Assembly: GCA_910589035.1 (NCBI GenBank)
Contig: CAJUSI010000001.1
Span: forward strand, 1 to 64,000
Length of the DNA stretch: 64,000 bases
From: an uncultured Acetatifactor sp.
GTDB lineage: Bacteria; Bacillota; Clostridia; Lachnospirales; Lachnospiraceae
Direction: 5' to 3'
Under the pieces are notes generated by a model. It was not told the DNA's origin. It ran no database searches and was given only the letters and a program-made list of their open reading frames with translations. A program made the position numbers and the translations under genes. Of this stretch, positions 36,364 to 45,518 are shown one piece after another. Every line of letters starts with the position of its first letter. The stretch's first letter is position 1.

Positions 36364-37449
36364 TTATTTTTTGCAATCAACCGCATATAACACGGTATCT
36401 CCATTTGCAGCTCCGTAATATCTCATATAAAAAGCATACTCGCTGTTATATTCCAACAGTAATTCCGGGATTCTCCATATGTCAGACTTTTTATGATACA
36501 TGGAGACTGCCATTACCGGATGCTGATTTCTGATAATTTTCTCTGCCCCCTTTAAAACCTTTACCTCGTGTCCTTCCACATCTATCTTTATATATCCAAC
36601 AGGACGATTTTGAAGAACATTATCCAGTATCTGGGTTCGTATCTTTTCATTTCCGCCTTCTCCCAAATAAGACATTTCTCCGCTGCCCATAACGCTGACA
36701 TCCTGCTCCATATCCGATAACGCAACATTAAAAAGCTCTATATTAGGATACGCATTTAACTTCTCACGGCATACTTTATAATTCGTCATATCCGGCTCAA
36801 ACGCATATATTTTTGCCTTATCATTATCCATCCATCTCATATAGTCCAATGAATCTTTTCCATCATAACAGCCAATATCAACAAATGACTTCTCTTTTTC
36901 TACAACAGCCTGGATGCAGTCCGTGGGAAAATACATGCCTTTCGCACTCTCAGCGTCAAAATCATTGAGCACATATATATCTTCCGGAAAAACACCCTTT
37001 TCCAGTAAATTATCCTTAATATCCTGTGTGCCTTGCATATTAGACACAATAATGGTCATTCCCTGTGTATATATGCTTAAAAACTGATTCAAATCTAATA
37101 TTTTAATATTATTATAAAATTCCCCATTTCTGCTAATATCAATAAACCCACCCCAATTATTATCTGGAAACAGTTCTGCCAGCCGTTTGCCTCTTATTCC
37201 TGCACCATATATATACTTTAAGCTGCCATCTTTACACAGTACCTCATTCAGCCTTTTCCCGCCGGGCGTATGTATCAATACGCTCCTCATATGTGAATAA
37301 TCTCCGGTCAAGCTGACCAATAAGCGTCCGGCAAATATTCTCTGTGATTTTTCATCCAGCATCCTTCCATATACCTGCGTTATACCATTAAGGAATTCCG
37401 GTATATTCTGTGCATCATCCTGATATGGAAAACAAATTCTTTCATCCAT
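36364..37449 (-). CDS. Rossmann module fused to an FkbM-family methyltransferase
   Basis: 361 residues. A helical N-terminus (about 1-75) precedes the module (KYIYGAGIRGKRLAELF, GFIDISRNGEFYNNIKI, IKDNLLEKGVFPED). The C-terminal half is FkbM: SFVDIGCYDGKDSL for SAM binding, KIYAFEPDMTNYKVCREKL, YIKIDVEGHEVKVLKGAE. FkbM enzymes O-methylate sugar hydroxyls. Its placement upstream of the fucosyltransferase suggests methylated deoxysugars, which is inference. Confidence 0.83.
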   Translation of the reverse strand: MDERICFPYQDDAQNIPEFLNGITQVYGRMLDEKSQRIFAGRLLVSLTGDYSHMRSVLIHTPGGKRLNEVLCKDGSLKYIYGAGIRGKRLAELFPDNNWGGFIDISRNGEFYNNIKILDLNQFLSIYTQGMTIIVSNMQGTQDIKDNLLEKGVFPEDIYVLNDFDAESAKGMYFPTDCIQAVVEKEKSFVDIGCYDGKDSLDYMRWMDNDKAKIYAFEPDMTNYKVCREKLNAYPNIELFNVALSDMEQDVSVMGSGEMSYLGEGGNEKIRTQILDNVLQNRPVGYIKIDVEGHEVKVLKGAEKIIRNQHPVMAVSMYHKKSDIWRIPELLLEYNSEYAFYMRYYGAANGDTVLYAVDCKK

Positions 37450-37529
37450 TGCCTTTCACTCCTTCACTTTTTCTCCCCTTTAACTTCATATCAATTTCCC
37501 GTTTTAACTCTATACTCCCCCATACATTG

Positions 37530-38658
37530 TCACACAGCCTCTTTCCCATAGCGCCACCATATATATTCCTTTACATATTCACGCCAGTCCATCTTTGTTT
37601 CAGTGAGCACAAAGGATGCTGTATTCTCCATTCTTTCCCTTAAGAAAGAATTACTCCATTGAATCCCTAAAGCATCTTTAATGCAATCATACACGGGAAC
37701 CTCATAACAATTTAAGCTGCCCTTAATATCATCTGAAACTTTTCCTTCAATCCCCAAATTTACCAATATCCTGTTTGATATCTCTTTTAACAAGAAATTA
37801 GTAGGATGTGCAACATCATAAAACAATTGTGTGGTTTGATAATTCTCAAATATGTAATCCGATATTTTAACGTCCCACCCCTTTTCTCTTTCCAAAATTC
37901 TTTCCCTGTCTTTTCTGAATCGAGCAATTATCTCTCTTTCTTCAACAAACTCTTCTTTGAGTCTCGTACATATTTTTTCAAATGATTCCCCGTGCTGAAT
38001 ACATTCATCAATTATTTCTTCACAGTATAAAAAAGGATTATACCTACCGCCGGACACTTTATGCCCACATTCAGAGAGCATATGATTCTTATAAAACAAT
38101 GCTTTGGGAAACCCATAAAGGTTAGGAACACAAATTTTCACACACTCTTCCTTTAGCCTGGGCAGCATATACTCCTCTGAATATTTATAGTCCACGGAGC
38201 TTTCTTTTCTAATGTCCTGATAAATAAACAGGTCACAATACTCCAACACCTTCTCATCATACGCCTTATTCTCATGAATTAATGGGAAAGCGCCAAATAC
38301 ATACTTTTTCGCAAATTCTTTTGATGTACATAAATACGATTTTATAATATCACAATGACAATTTCCGTTAATGAAAGCAATTTTTTTATCTACATTAAAA
38401 CAGTATGTAAAATCTCTATATTCCTCAAAACCCATTTCGATTAACTGCTTTTTGATTTCTCCATAATATGCAGAAGAGGCAATTAAAATTTTACCCCCCC
38501 CGGAGCTTGTCAGGACATTTTACATCTATCCCATAAAACTTTCTATTATAATTAAACTTATCAACAAAATAAATAATTTCTATTTTATTATGATATTGAT
38601 AAAAAAACTGTTCTGCCTCCCATCCTGTTCCCCATACAATATACTTGCCACTGTTCAT
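37530..38658 (-). pseudogene. Rossmann module fused to a WcbI-like protein, frameshifted at a G8 run
   Basis: ATG 38658, with GGGGAG upstream, opens MNSGKYIVWGTGWEAEQFF and VDKFNYNRKFYGIDVKC, the recurrent module, but the frame stops at a G8 run (38494-38501). With seven Gs it would read KLRGGKILIASSAYYGEI and join the long frame ending at 37530. That part is WcbI-like (IAFINGNCHCDIIKSYL, then ATPTNFLLKEI-like VAHPTNFLL), a family of putative polysaccharide acetyltransferases. The corrected protein would be about 375 residues. This may be a phase-variable OFF state, a real mutation or a sequencing error. Confidence 0.72.
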
Positions 38659-38743
38659 CTCTCAATCTCCCCGGCTCCTCCACCCTTTAATATTTTACAC
38701 AATAATTCCCCTATCCACTCTACATTCAGGACTGCCTCCTCTG

Positions 38744-39812
38744 CTACTTAGTTATTATTAGTGTGCCCGCCCTATCTGCTATAGGTACATAACTAATATG
38801 TCCCTGCTTTTTTTCAAAATCTCTCACAGCGTTTTTTACGCCCGAAAATTCTATAAATCCATTTCCTACGATTGCCTTGCAATTATATTCATGCACCAAT
38901 ATATAGCCCCCTCGTTCCAGGCGGGGATAAAAAATTCTAATCCCGCTAAAATCGGGTTATACAGATCTGCATCAAGCGACACCAGACAATATTTTTCCCC
39001 TTTATCCTTTTCTAATACGGTCTGAGGAAAATATCCAACTCTATAATGACATTTTTCTTCATTCCCTACGTACTTTATCGTCTCCTCCAACTTTACTTTA
39101 TTAAATATCTCTATAAATTCTGTGGTCAGCTTTCCCTTTTTTAGATCATTTTCATAATCTTTTTTAGCAAATCCCTCAAATGTATCATAAAGATACAATT
39201 CTTTTTCCGGGAAGTAATAACTCATGATTTTGGCAAAATTACCCCATAAAACACCAACCTCTGCCATCGCACCGCCTAATTTCTTTTCATTTATTTCTGA
39301 AACAAGCAATTCCAGCGTTCTGATTCTCGCATAATCCCCCTCTAATGCCAATAAATTTTCATCTCTCCACGTCTTCAAATCATTAAACAAGGTATATTCT
39401 GTCAAGTCATAATGCATTGGGCGTGTGAACGATTTCATAATATGTATACCTGACAGTACATCAACTACCTCTTCAGCATTGTATATAAGCTTTCCCACTT
39501 TCATTATAATATCGTATTTACAGCATTCTCCAGTCGTGTATGGGATAATCATTTTATTTATATCAAGGCCAAATTTCCCTTGTAACTCCATTATTTCTTC
39601 ATAAAAAGAACATGCGATAATAATGGCTTCATACTCTATGTCCTTTAAATTCCCCCCCAATACACTGGTATCCGCTTCTCACCAAACTGCACATGCTCTT
39701 TTTCCTTCCGACTTTCTACGGCTCCAATAATCAGTACATCCTCTTTCCACTGCGCTATTGCCGATAATATTCTGTACTCTCTCCCTGTTCCCCATAACAA
39801 ACATCTCATCAT
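38744..39812 (-). pseudogene. Rossmann module fused to a TylF/MycF methyltransferase, frameshifted at two G-runs
   Basis: ATG 39812 after AGGAGG opens RCLLWGTGREYRILSAI and RKEKEHVQFGEKRIPVYWGG. A G7 run (39652-39658) breaks the frame; with eight Gs it continues as NLKDIEYEAIIIACSFYEEI. The methyltransferase follows (AEVGVLWGNFAKIM, LYDTFEGFAKKDY, VSLDADLYNP). A G5 run (38907-38911) then breaks the frame again; with six Gs it reads EGGYILVHEYNCKAIVGNG and ends at 38744, the expected TylF C-terminus. The corrected length is about 356 residues. Two separate single-base losses make error or true decay more likely than simple phase variation. Confidence 0.72.
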
Positions 39813-39843
39813 ACTTTTTACCCCTCCTGTTTTACTGATAGCT

Positions 39844-41028
39844 TTAATATTCTATATCTTTCTGCTGCGAGGCAACCTCTACCTTTTCCGCATTTTCCGG
39901 AGTAAACCCTCTGCATTTTCTACAGAAATTAGTATATCCCTTTGTCGTATATCCCAAGCGAAATTCCACAAGCTCTTTCTTTTTTCCCGGTTCAAACCGA
40001 GTCAGATCGTACACCTCTTCCGAATCCTGCTCCCCTGCAATCCCCGCCACTGTGGCATAAGCCGCATAGTTACAGCTATACAACTTTCCATCACGCAATT
40101 CCTGCCAGGACTGATTGCATGAACTTCTATACGCCTCCATTTGCGCCTCCGTCATTCGGGAATTATCCGTTCTCTCCGGTGCCAAATCAATCCAATTATC
40201 CACTTTATTAACATAGTACTTAATGTGATATTCTTCCAATTTACCAATCAATTTATCAAAATTCTCTTTATAACAAGGAACTGCTTCGCGATAATCATCA
40301 ACCACAATCTCAACATTACATCTGGATATTTTTTTCAATACTTCATCCCCAGGTATTATTGTCCCATTCGTTACCGTGCGCAAAGTATCTATCCTGTCCC
40401 CATATTTCTTATCAATATACTCTATCAAATCCGCTGTATGTTTATATAACATGGGTTCGCCGCCACTTACATGAAACAGCATAATATGATCTACACAGGA
40501 GAAAAACAAATCCAGATCCCTTATCAGCTCCCCCCATTCCCTCACATAAAACTTTTCTGCAAAAGGATTAAAATTAAGGCAGTGTCTGCACTTTAGATTA
40601 CATACTGTACTCGGCAAAAATGATATTGCAGAAAAATACACCTTATCATACTTGTACACATGATATACGGATACAAATTCTTCAATATCAAAAAAGTGTT
40701 CATTCTTTATATATCCTCTTTGTCTCAGCTGTTCAGTCGGCATTACTCTGGCATACTGGGACATTGTAATAATAATTCCCTCGTCATTATTCAGTGTGAC
40801 TTCTTCCAGGGAATAACATCTCATCCCATTAATAATCTGTCCCTGCTTGGAAGAGTCATTATCAATATAACCTTTTATCTGAATTTCAGAAGAAAAAATC
40901 TCAACAAACTGTCTTCCATAATCACCTGCTCCAAACAAATAAAAGCTTTTCTTTTCTGCCATCCTTTCATATGCCTGGTCATATTCATGACCTCTATTTA
41001 TCCATCTCATAACTCTCTCCATTTGCAC
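39844..41028 (-). CDS. Rossmann module fused to a radical SAM/SPASM-like protein
   Basis: 394 residues. The module is at about 25-120 (FYLFGAGDYGRQFVEIF, GYIDNDSSKQGQIINGM). The radical SAM core follows with the cluster motif CNLKCRHC near residue 140, then HVSGGEPML and RTVTNGTI. Further Cys residues near the C-terminus (SCNYAAYA, NFCRKCRG) may bind an auxiliary Fe-S cluster. Family members oxidise or rearrange sugars, alcohols or peptides; the substrate is unknown. It is upstream of the TylF-like gene. Confidence 0.8.
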   Translation of the reverse strand: MQMERVMRWINRGHEYDQAYERMAEKKSFYLFGAGDYGRQFVEIFSSEIQIKGYIDNDSSKQGQIINGMRCYSLEEVTLNNDEGIIITMSQYARVMPTEQLRQRGYIKNEHFFDIEEFVSVYHVYKYDKVYFSAISFLPSTVCNLKCRHCLNFNPFAEKFYVREWGELIRDLDLFFSCVDHIMLFHVSGGEPMLYKHTADLIEYIDKKYGDRIDTLRTVTNGTIIPGDEVLKKISRCNVEIVVDDYREAVPCYKENFDKLIGKLEEYHIKYYVNKVDNWIDLAPERTDNSRMTEAQMEAYRSSCNQSWQELRDGKLYSCNYAAYATVAGIAGEQDSEEVYDLTRFEPGKKKELVEFRLGYTTKGYTNFCRKCRGFTPENAEKVEVASQQKDIEY

Positions 41029-41037
41029 TATATCAGT

Positions 41038-41985
41038 CTATTGTTTTAATAAATTCTTATACCTTTGTATCCGCTCCGGATACTGCATATTAAGCGCTAC
41101 ATATTCTTGCTCATATTTCTCCATAAATGTTTGAAACTCTTCTATTGCCCTTCTATGCCCCTGTGCAATCGCAATCTCTGCAGCATTGCTGCTATGATAT
41201 GCCAAGAACCGTTTTACATAATTAATAATCTTTGGATTAATATGTTCTTCTTCAAATCTTTGGATTACCATTTCATATGCCTTTAAACTGTCTCGTAATT
41301 TCCGGACATCCTTTGTATGACATCCTGAGCTTTCCCTTTGAAGATAATGATAGAAAGCCCTATCTACATATTTTGCCTTTTTTGTATTCAAAGCGGCTTC
41401 TGCCAGATAAAGTACGTCTCCCCCAAGTTGTAGTATCTCGTTAAATAAAAGTAAATTACCCTGCCTGTCACTTAGAACCTCCCTTGTATACAGCTTATCC
41501 CACATATAGGCAAATCCCCGATAGGAGTCACGCATATACAAGTATGTTAATAATTCTTCTTTCCCGAAAACCCTTTCACTTACAGGCAATTTATTTACAA
41601 TTTCCTGGCTGAAAGATGCCGATTCCTTATACCAGCTGCCAGCTGCCAAATCAACGTTTTCTTTTTCCAATGTTTCCGCAAGGACTTCATACATTTCCCG
41701 GTCAATCCAGTCATCACAGTCACAAAAAGCAATATATTGGCCTTCGGCCATTTTTAATCCGGCATTTCTTGCACTGCTTTCACCCCCATTTGCTTTATGT
41801 AACACTTTAATCCGCTTATCCCGACCAGCAAACGCATCTACAATCTCACCTGAACCGTCCGTAGAGCCATCATCTATACAAATAATTTCCATATTCGAAT
41901 ATGTCTGATTGATAATACTTTCAAGGCAACGCGGAAGCTCATTTTTAGTGTTATAAACTGGTACAATGACCGATATTTTTTTCAC
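41038..41985 (-). CDS. GT2-family glycosyltransferase
   Basis: 315 residues, compact GT-A enzyme. ISVIVPVYNTKNELPRCLES, CIDDGSTDGSGEIVD and AFCDCDDWIDREMY are intact. It has no Rossmann module and is the most upstream gene of the module-rich block. Its start overlaps a small, frameshifted ORF. Confidence 0.85.
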   Translation of the reverse strand: MKKISVIVPVYNTKNELPRCLESIINQTYSNMEIICIDDGSTDGSGEIVDAFAGRDKRIKVLHKANGGESSARNAGLKMAEGQYIAFCDCDDWIDREMYEVLAETLEKENVDLAAGSWYKESASFSQEIVNKLPVSERVFGKEELLTYLYMRDSYRGFAYMWDKLYTREVLSDRQGNLLLFNEILQLGGDVLYLAEAALNTKKAKYVDRAFYHYLQRESSGCHTKDVRKLRDSLKAYEMVIQRFEEEHINPKIINYVKRFLAYHSSNAAEIAIAQGHRRAIEEFQTFMEKYEQEYVALNMQYPERIQRYKNLLKQ

Positions 41986-42191
41986 CGAAATACACCTCTT
42001 TAACCTTTGAGATTTTCATCCCACATACGCTTTTCCCTTCCAATCTCCTGTCGATATCAATCGTATAATCCAGCGAGAACAAATATGGATTATATTTCAA
42101 AAGATATTCATTTCTACTGCCCCCCAGACAGCACATAATACTTTTCCCGCAATTCTTCTATTGGAACACAATTCGAGATTGTTATAATCAT
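41951..42191 (-). pseudogene. Small ORF broken at a G6 run
   Basis: ATG 42191 reads IITISNCVPIEELREKYYV then LSGGQ and a stop just after a G6 run (42120-42125). With five Gs the frame would continue as SRNEYLLKYNPYLFSLDYTI to 41951, about 79 residues in all. I do not recognise a family. It could be the remains of a larger glycan gene whose end was replaced by the glycosyltransferase. Confidence 0.35.
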
Positions 42192-42254
42192 ACCCTCTCT
42201 TTCAGTCTTTCGTTCCAGCTATGTCATTATGGATAGTTCAAAGTCATGCTTTTA

Positions 42255-42674
42255 TTATGAATAATAAGTAATAATAACCTTCCTTTCTCTCGCCGGATCA
42301 AATTCAACTAAAAACACATCCTGCCACTGTCCCAACTGCATCCTGCCGTCCTGACAGGGAATATTTGCATCACTGCTAAAGAAAAGCTGTCTCATATGAG
42401 AGAATCCATTTATCCTTTCGTTGATCGGCACATTTCTGATTCCGATAATATCATGCCGATAGTCTCCATCTTTAGGCCATGTTCTTGCCAGGTAATCCTG
42501 CACATCACTTAGAAGCAGTATTTCTCCTTCCATGACTTTAATCGCACAGGTTGTATGAGCCACAAAGACATTTACTATGCCCATTCCCTTTTCGTCTTTT
42601 ATCAATTCATTAATTTCCGATTTCAGGCTAATAAACTGTTTTTCTGTTTTTACGATAATTTCTTTTTTAAGCAT
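42255..42674 (-). CDS. yjbQ: YjbQ-family protein (UPF0047)
   Basis: 139 residues, full family length. HTTCAI, HDIIGIRNVPINERIN, DANIPCQDGRMQLGQWQDVF and FDPARERKVII are the family signatures. YjbQ members have weak thiamine-phosphate synthase activity, but their real role is unsettled. The gene overlaps the SDR reductase by 8 bases, so it is a true member of this CDP-alditol operon; a part in handling phosphorylated intermediates is possible but inferred. Confidence 0.85.
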   Translation of the reverse strand: MLKKEIIVKTEKQFISLKSEINELIKDEKGMGIVNVFVAHTTCAIKVMEGEILLLSDVQDYLARTWPKDGDYRHDIIGIRNVPINERINGFSHMRQLFFSSDANIPCQDGRMQLGQWQDVFLVEFDPARERKVIITYYS

Positions 42675-43278
42675 TTAGCAGATCTCCCACATTCTGTAAG
42701 CTAACGTTAATATGTTCACCCGGCGCATATTTCCCCTTAACAGCATATAAAACAATCGTCGCGAAGTCGTCCGGCTTCAGCAAAGTCATTTTATCTTCAT
42801 CAGGATACAGTCCCCTTCTCATTTTCGTATCAGTTCGACCAGGTGATATACATACCACGTCAAAGCCATCTTCCGCCCAGCACTTTGTTGCCGCAACGAC
42901 TCCCGCCTTGGCTGCACAATAGGAACTCCATGTACCATGTACTTTTGTCGCCGCTGACGAGCCTATATTTATGATCCTGGCTTCTCTGTTCTGCCCCAGC
43001 ACTGCAGCCGTACAGTTAAATGTTCCAAATAAATTAATATCGATGGACTTTTTTTCCGACTCAATTTTGCATTCCGCAATGGACATGGGCACTACATATC
43101 CGGCATTATTTATGAGAATGTCCACATGTTTATTTTGAAAGTACTCGCGGACTGATACAATATCTGTGACATTTAATTCCTCTTTTCCAGGTGTATATAC
43201 CTTATATTCACCGTCAAGCAGCCTTTTAACTGCCTGTGCAATATCGCCTCTTCCGCCAGTTATAACTACCGTTTTCAT
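42667..43278 (-). CDS. SDR-family reductase, probably paired with the cytidylyltransferase
   Basis: 203 residues. NAD(P) motif GGRGDIAQAVKRLL, NNAGYV and the catalytic YCAAKAG pair. Its start overlaps the upstream cytidylyltransferase stop by 4 bases. In Haemophilus Bcs1 and related proteins an IspD-like cytidylyltransferase and an SDR domain are fused and convert ribulose-5-phosphate to CDP-ribitol; here the same two parts are separate genes. The ribitol assignment is by analogy. Confidence 0.78.
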   Translation of the reverse strand: MKTVVITGGRGDIAQAVKRLLDGEYKVYTPGKEELNVTDIVSVREYFQNKHVDILINNAGYVVPMSIAECKIESEKKSIDINLFGTFNCTAAVLGQNREARIINIGSSAATKVHGTWSSYCAAKAGVVAATKCWAEDGFDVVCISPGRTDTKMRRGLYPDEDKMTLLKPDDFATIVLYAVKGKYAPGEHINVSLQNVGDLLNA

Positions 43279-43871
43279 GTTCCCACTCCCCTATTCATCA
43301 TCACTTTTATCACTTCCATATCCCGCTCATAGGTAACCTTAATCAAATTTTCGCCATCCAGTATAAAATGCGGCTTTATTCCGTATTCCTGATACATGAC
43401 AACGGTTTCATCCGTGGTATCCCTATATTTGCCCGTATCGTATGCCTTTCTCAGCATAGGGTAGTCGAACGCCTGAGGCGTCAATAGATCGTAAAAGCTG
43501 CTTCTCTCGTAAAATGTGCCGTCCCGCCCAATAACCGTGTTTACCAACGGCAGTGCAAATGTGCTTGATTTTGAGGCATCCTCCAGCAGCACTCTTATCT
43601 GCTCCACCGTCACCAACGGCCTGGCAGCCTCCAGAATGATGACGCGCCCGCATTCTCTCAGGCCTTGCAGGCCCGCATGAACGGACTGGCTTCGGGTTTC
43701 TCCTCCCGGGATGTCAACCCCGACTGCAATAATATAGTTCTTATTTACCACCTGAGCCGCTTTGTCATATACATAGCGCCACATTTCCTTCTGCCCGATT
43801 TTCTCAAACTGCTTCTGTCCTTTAAAACGCGCTCCCTTTCCTCCTGCGAGGACAATTGCACCATAATCCAT
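43275..43871 (-). CDS. IspD/TarI-like cytidylyltransferase
   Basis: 198 residues from ATG 43871, which has GAAGGA upstream; a longer frame from 43913 lacks a ribosome site. IVLAGGKGARFKGQKQFEKI is the nucleotide-binding loop, and EAARPLVTVEQIR and the NTVIGRDG segment follow. It transfers CMP from CTP to an alcohol phosphate. Context (SDR partner, TagF-like transferase next upstream) favours ribitol-5-phosphate (TarI) over methylerythritol phosphate (IspD). Confidence 0.8.
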   Translation of the reverse strand: MDYGAIVLAGGKGARFKGQKQFEKIGQKEMWRYVYDKAAQVVNKNYIIAVGVDIPGGETRSQSVHAGLQGLRECGRVIILEAARPLVTVEQIRVLLEDASKSSTFALPLVNTVIGRDGTFYERSSFYDLLTPQAFDYPMLRKAYDTGKYRDTTDETVVMYQEYGIKPHFILDGENLIKVTYERDMEVIKVMMNRGVGT

Positions 43872-43916
43872 GAATCCGCTTCCTTCAATTTGATTCTTTG
43901 GGTTTATTTCCATAAA

Positions 43917-45182
43917 TTATTTCCTGAAATGCCCTTCCTTCATCAGCATCTCTATCTTATCCGCAGTTCTCCTGCTCGCCTGTCCGTCAAAGACAATCTG
44001 GACATCTCTTTTGAAATCTTTCATTTTTACCTCATAAGCCTCCCTGTCGAACCGAAAAATAATATCCCCCAGTTCCTCATTATTCCGTGCGATCCCGTAT
44101 GGAAGCTCTGTATCAATACCCGGAGTCATCCTTTTATTATTTCTCACGGGCACTGTTGTGTCCGCCGACAGTTCCCACAGCAGACTTCCCCTCTCCTTTG
44201 TATATTCTTCTATATCATCCGCGTAAATAAATACCGGAATACCTGCAAAGCTTGCGTCCATAGCCACGCTGGAATAATCTGTAATCAGTATATCCATGGC
44301 CGCCAGCACCTCGTACATATCATCCTGGCTGCTTAAATCAATCAGCTGCTCTCCCCCATATTCCCGCACGGAACCCGCCAGCTGCGGGTGCACCCGGACA
44401 CATACATACCATGAGCCTCCAAACTTCTCCTGCAGAGCTGTCATAAGTTTATCAAAATCCAGTGAACAGGTCTGCGAATAGACACTCCTGGAGCCACCCT
44501 TCTGCTGCTCCCGAAAGGTCGGTGCGTACATAACGAATTTCGCATCCTTCTCCTCCACCTGAAACCGCTTTTTGAACTCCTCCTTTTTCCGCCCCCTGTC
44601 CCCATACAAAATATCACACCTTGGAGCTCCAAATTTCAAGAACTCTCCATAATACACCAGTCCATCCGGGAACATTTCCCTACACCACTCCGAATCAATC
44701 AGCACATAGTCAATCATATCCGAATCATTCCTGCTCACCAGATATGCCATCTCAGAAAAGGCCTCCCCCCGCCATAATCCTGTGGCCTTGAACCCGATTG
44801 TCCCATGCCAGGTATTGATATAATACTGTCCCTTCCGCTTCTTTGTTCCATAGGGCTTTCTATAGTTGTCCAGCCATATCTTTGAAGTCGATAAATACCT
44901 GGCCCTGTTCCACACAGTATTTTTTACTTTTTTGATATAAGCGGGAAATTCTTTTGCATCATCATTGACAAACCAGACAAACCGATACCCGGCATTTCTT
45001 CTGTGCAGCTCCTCCACGATGTACCTGGGATTGCACCCAAAGCCACCCCTTCCCTCAAATGTGCAGACAGATATTTTGTTTTTTTGAACGGGCATCACCC
45101 TGCATAACAAGAATAATACCGTATTTCCAAATGCCCTTATCTTTCGCTTCAACAAGTATCTGTCTTCCGCCGTCATTCGCAT
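43917..45182 (-). CDS. CDP-glycerol/ribitol phosphotransferase (TagF/TarL-like)
   Basis: 421 residues, Glyphos_transf family. WHGTIGFKATGLW, KFVMYAPTFREQ, CVRVHPQL and ITDYSSVAMDASF are the conserved stretches, with the catalytic His and the CDP-binding residues among them. It is a peripheral membrane enzyme that adds alditol-phosphate units from the CDP form. It is the first gene of the CDP-alditol operon, followed by the cytidylyltransferase, SDR and YjbQ genes. Confidence 0.85.
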   Translation of the reverse strand: MRMTAEDRYLLKRKIRAFGNTVLFLLCRVMPVQKNKISVCTFEGRGGFGCNPRYIVEELHRRNAGYRFVWFVNDDAKEFPAYIKKVKNTVWNRARYLSTSKIWLDNYRKPYGTKKRKGQYYINTWHGTIGFKATGLWRGEAFSEMAYLVSRNDSDMIDYVLIDSEWCREMFPDGLVYYGEFLKFGAPRCDILYGDRGRKKEEFKKRFQVEEKDAKFVMYAPTFREQQKGGSRSVYSQTCSLDFDKLMTALQEKFGGSWYVCVRVHPQLAGSVREYGGEQLIDLSSQDDMYEVLAAMDILITDYSSVAMDASFAGIPVFIYADDIEEYTKERGSLLWELSADTTVPVRNNKRMTPGIDTELPYGIARNNEELGDIIFRFDREAYEVKMKDFKRDVQIVFDGQASRRTADKIEMLMKEGHFRK

Positions 45183-45401
45183 TTCTCCCGCTTACAACAA
45201 ATATATCTCCGGTTTATTCAGGAACACATCCGTAATCCTCGCTCCAAAAAGGATGCAGCACCATAGTCGCCCGTCAATTTATACACGCTGTCTTACAAAT
45301 TCGTGTCTGAAATCCCGGTCTTAGTGCCTGAGTACGATTGCCGAATATGGCAAAGAAACCATTTCCATGAGTCCATGTCACACCTAGCCAACCATCTCCG
45401 C

Positions 45402-45465
45402 ACAAAAAATCCTGACATAAGTTTTCAGCTTTCACCTTCCATACTTATATCAGGATTTCTTTTTA
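45402..45465 (-). terminator. Intrinsic terminator for the AAA-ATPase gene
   Basis: A 15-bp stem (45407-45421 with 45444-45458) with one mismatch and a loop of about 22 bases. Leftward it is followed by GGATTTTTTG, rightward by TTTCTTTTT, so it could act on both strands. Confidence 0.7.
45440..45459 (+). repeat. Left inverted repeat of the AAA-ATPase cassette
   Basis: CATACTTATATCAGGATTTC read inward. The same word, with one extra A, is found inverted at 47021-47041. Confidence 0.6.
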
Positions 45466-45518
45466 CACTATCCAGTCAGATATCGCTTATTCAATTATCA
45501 CATCTGTACAGACCCGCT

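Larger units (their letters stand above)
45183..45518. other. Intergenic region with a bidirectional-type terminator
   Basis: No gene. It contains the terminator at 45402-45465 and the left cassette-end repeat (45440-45459). Confidence 0.6.
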
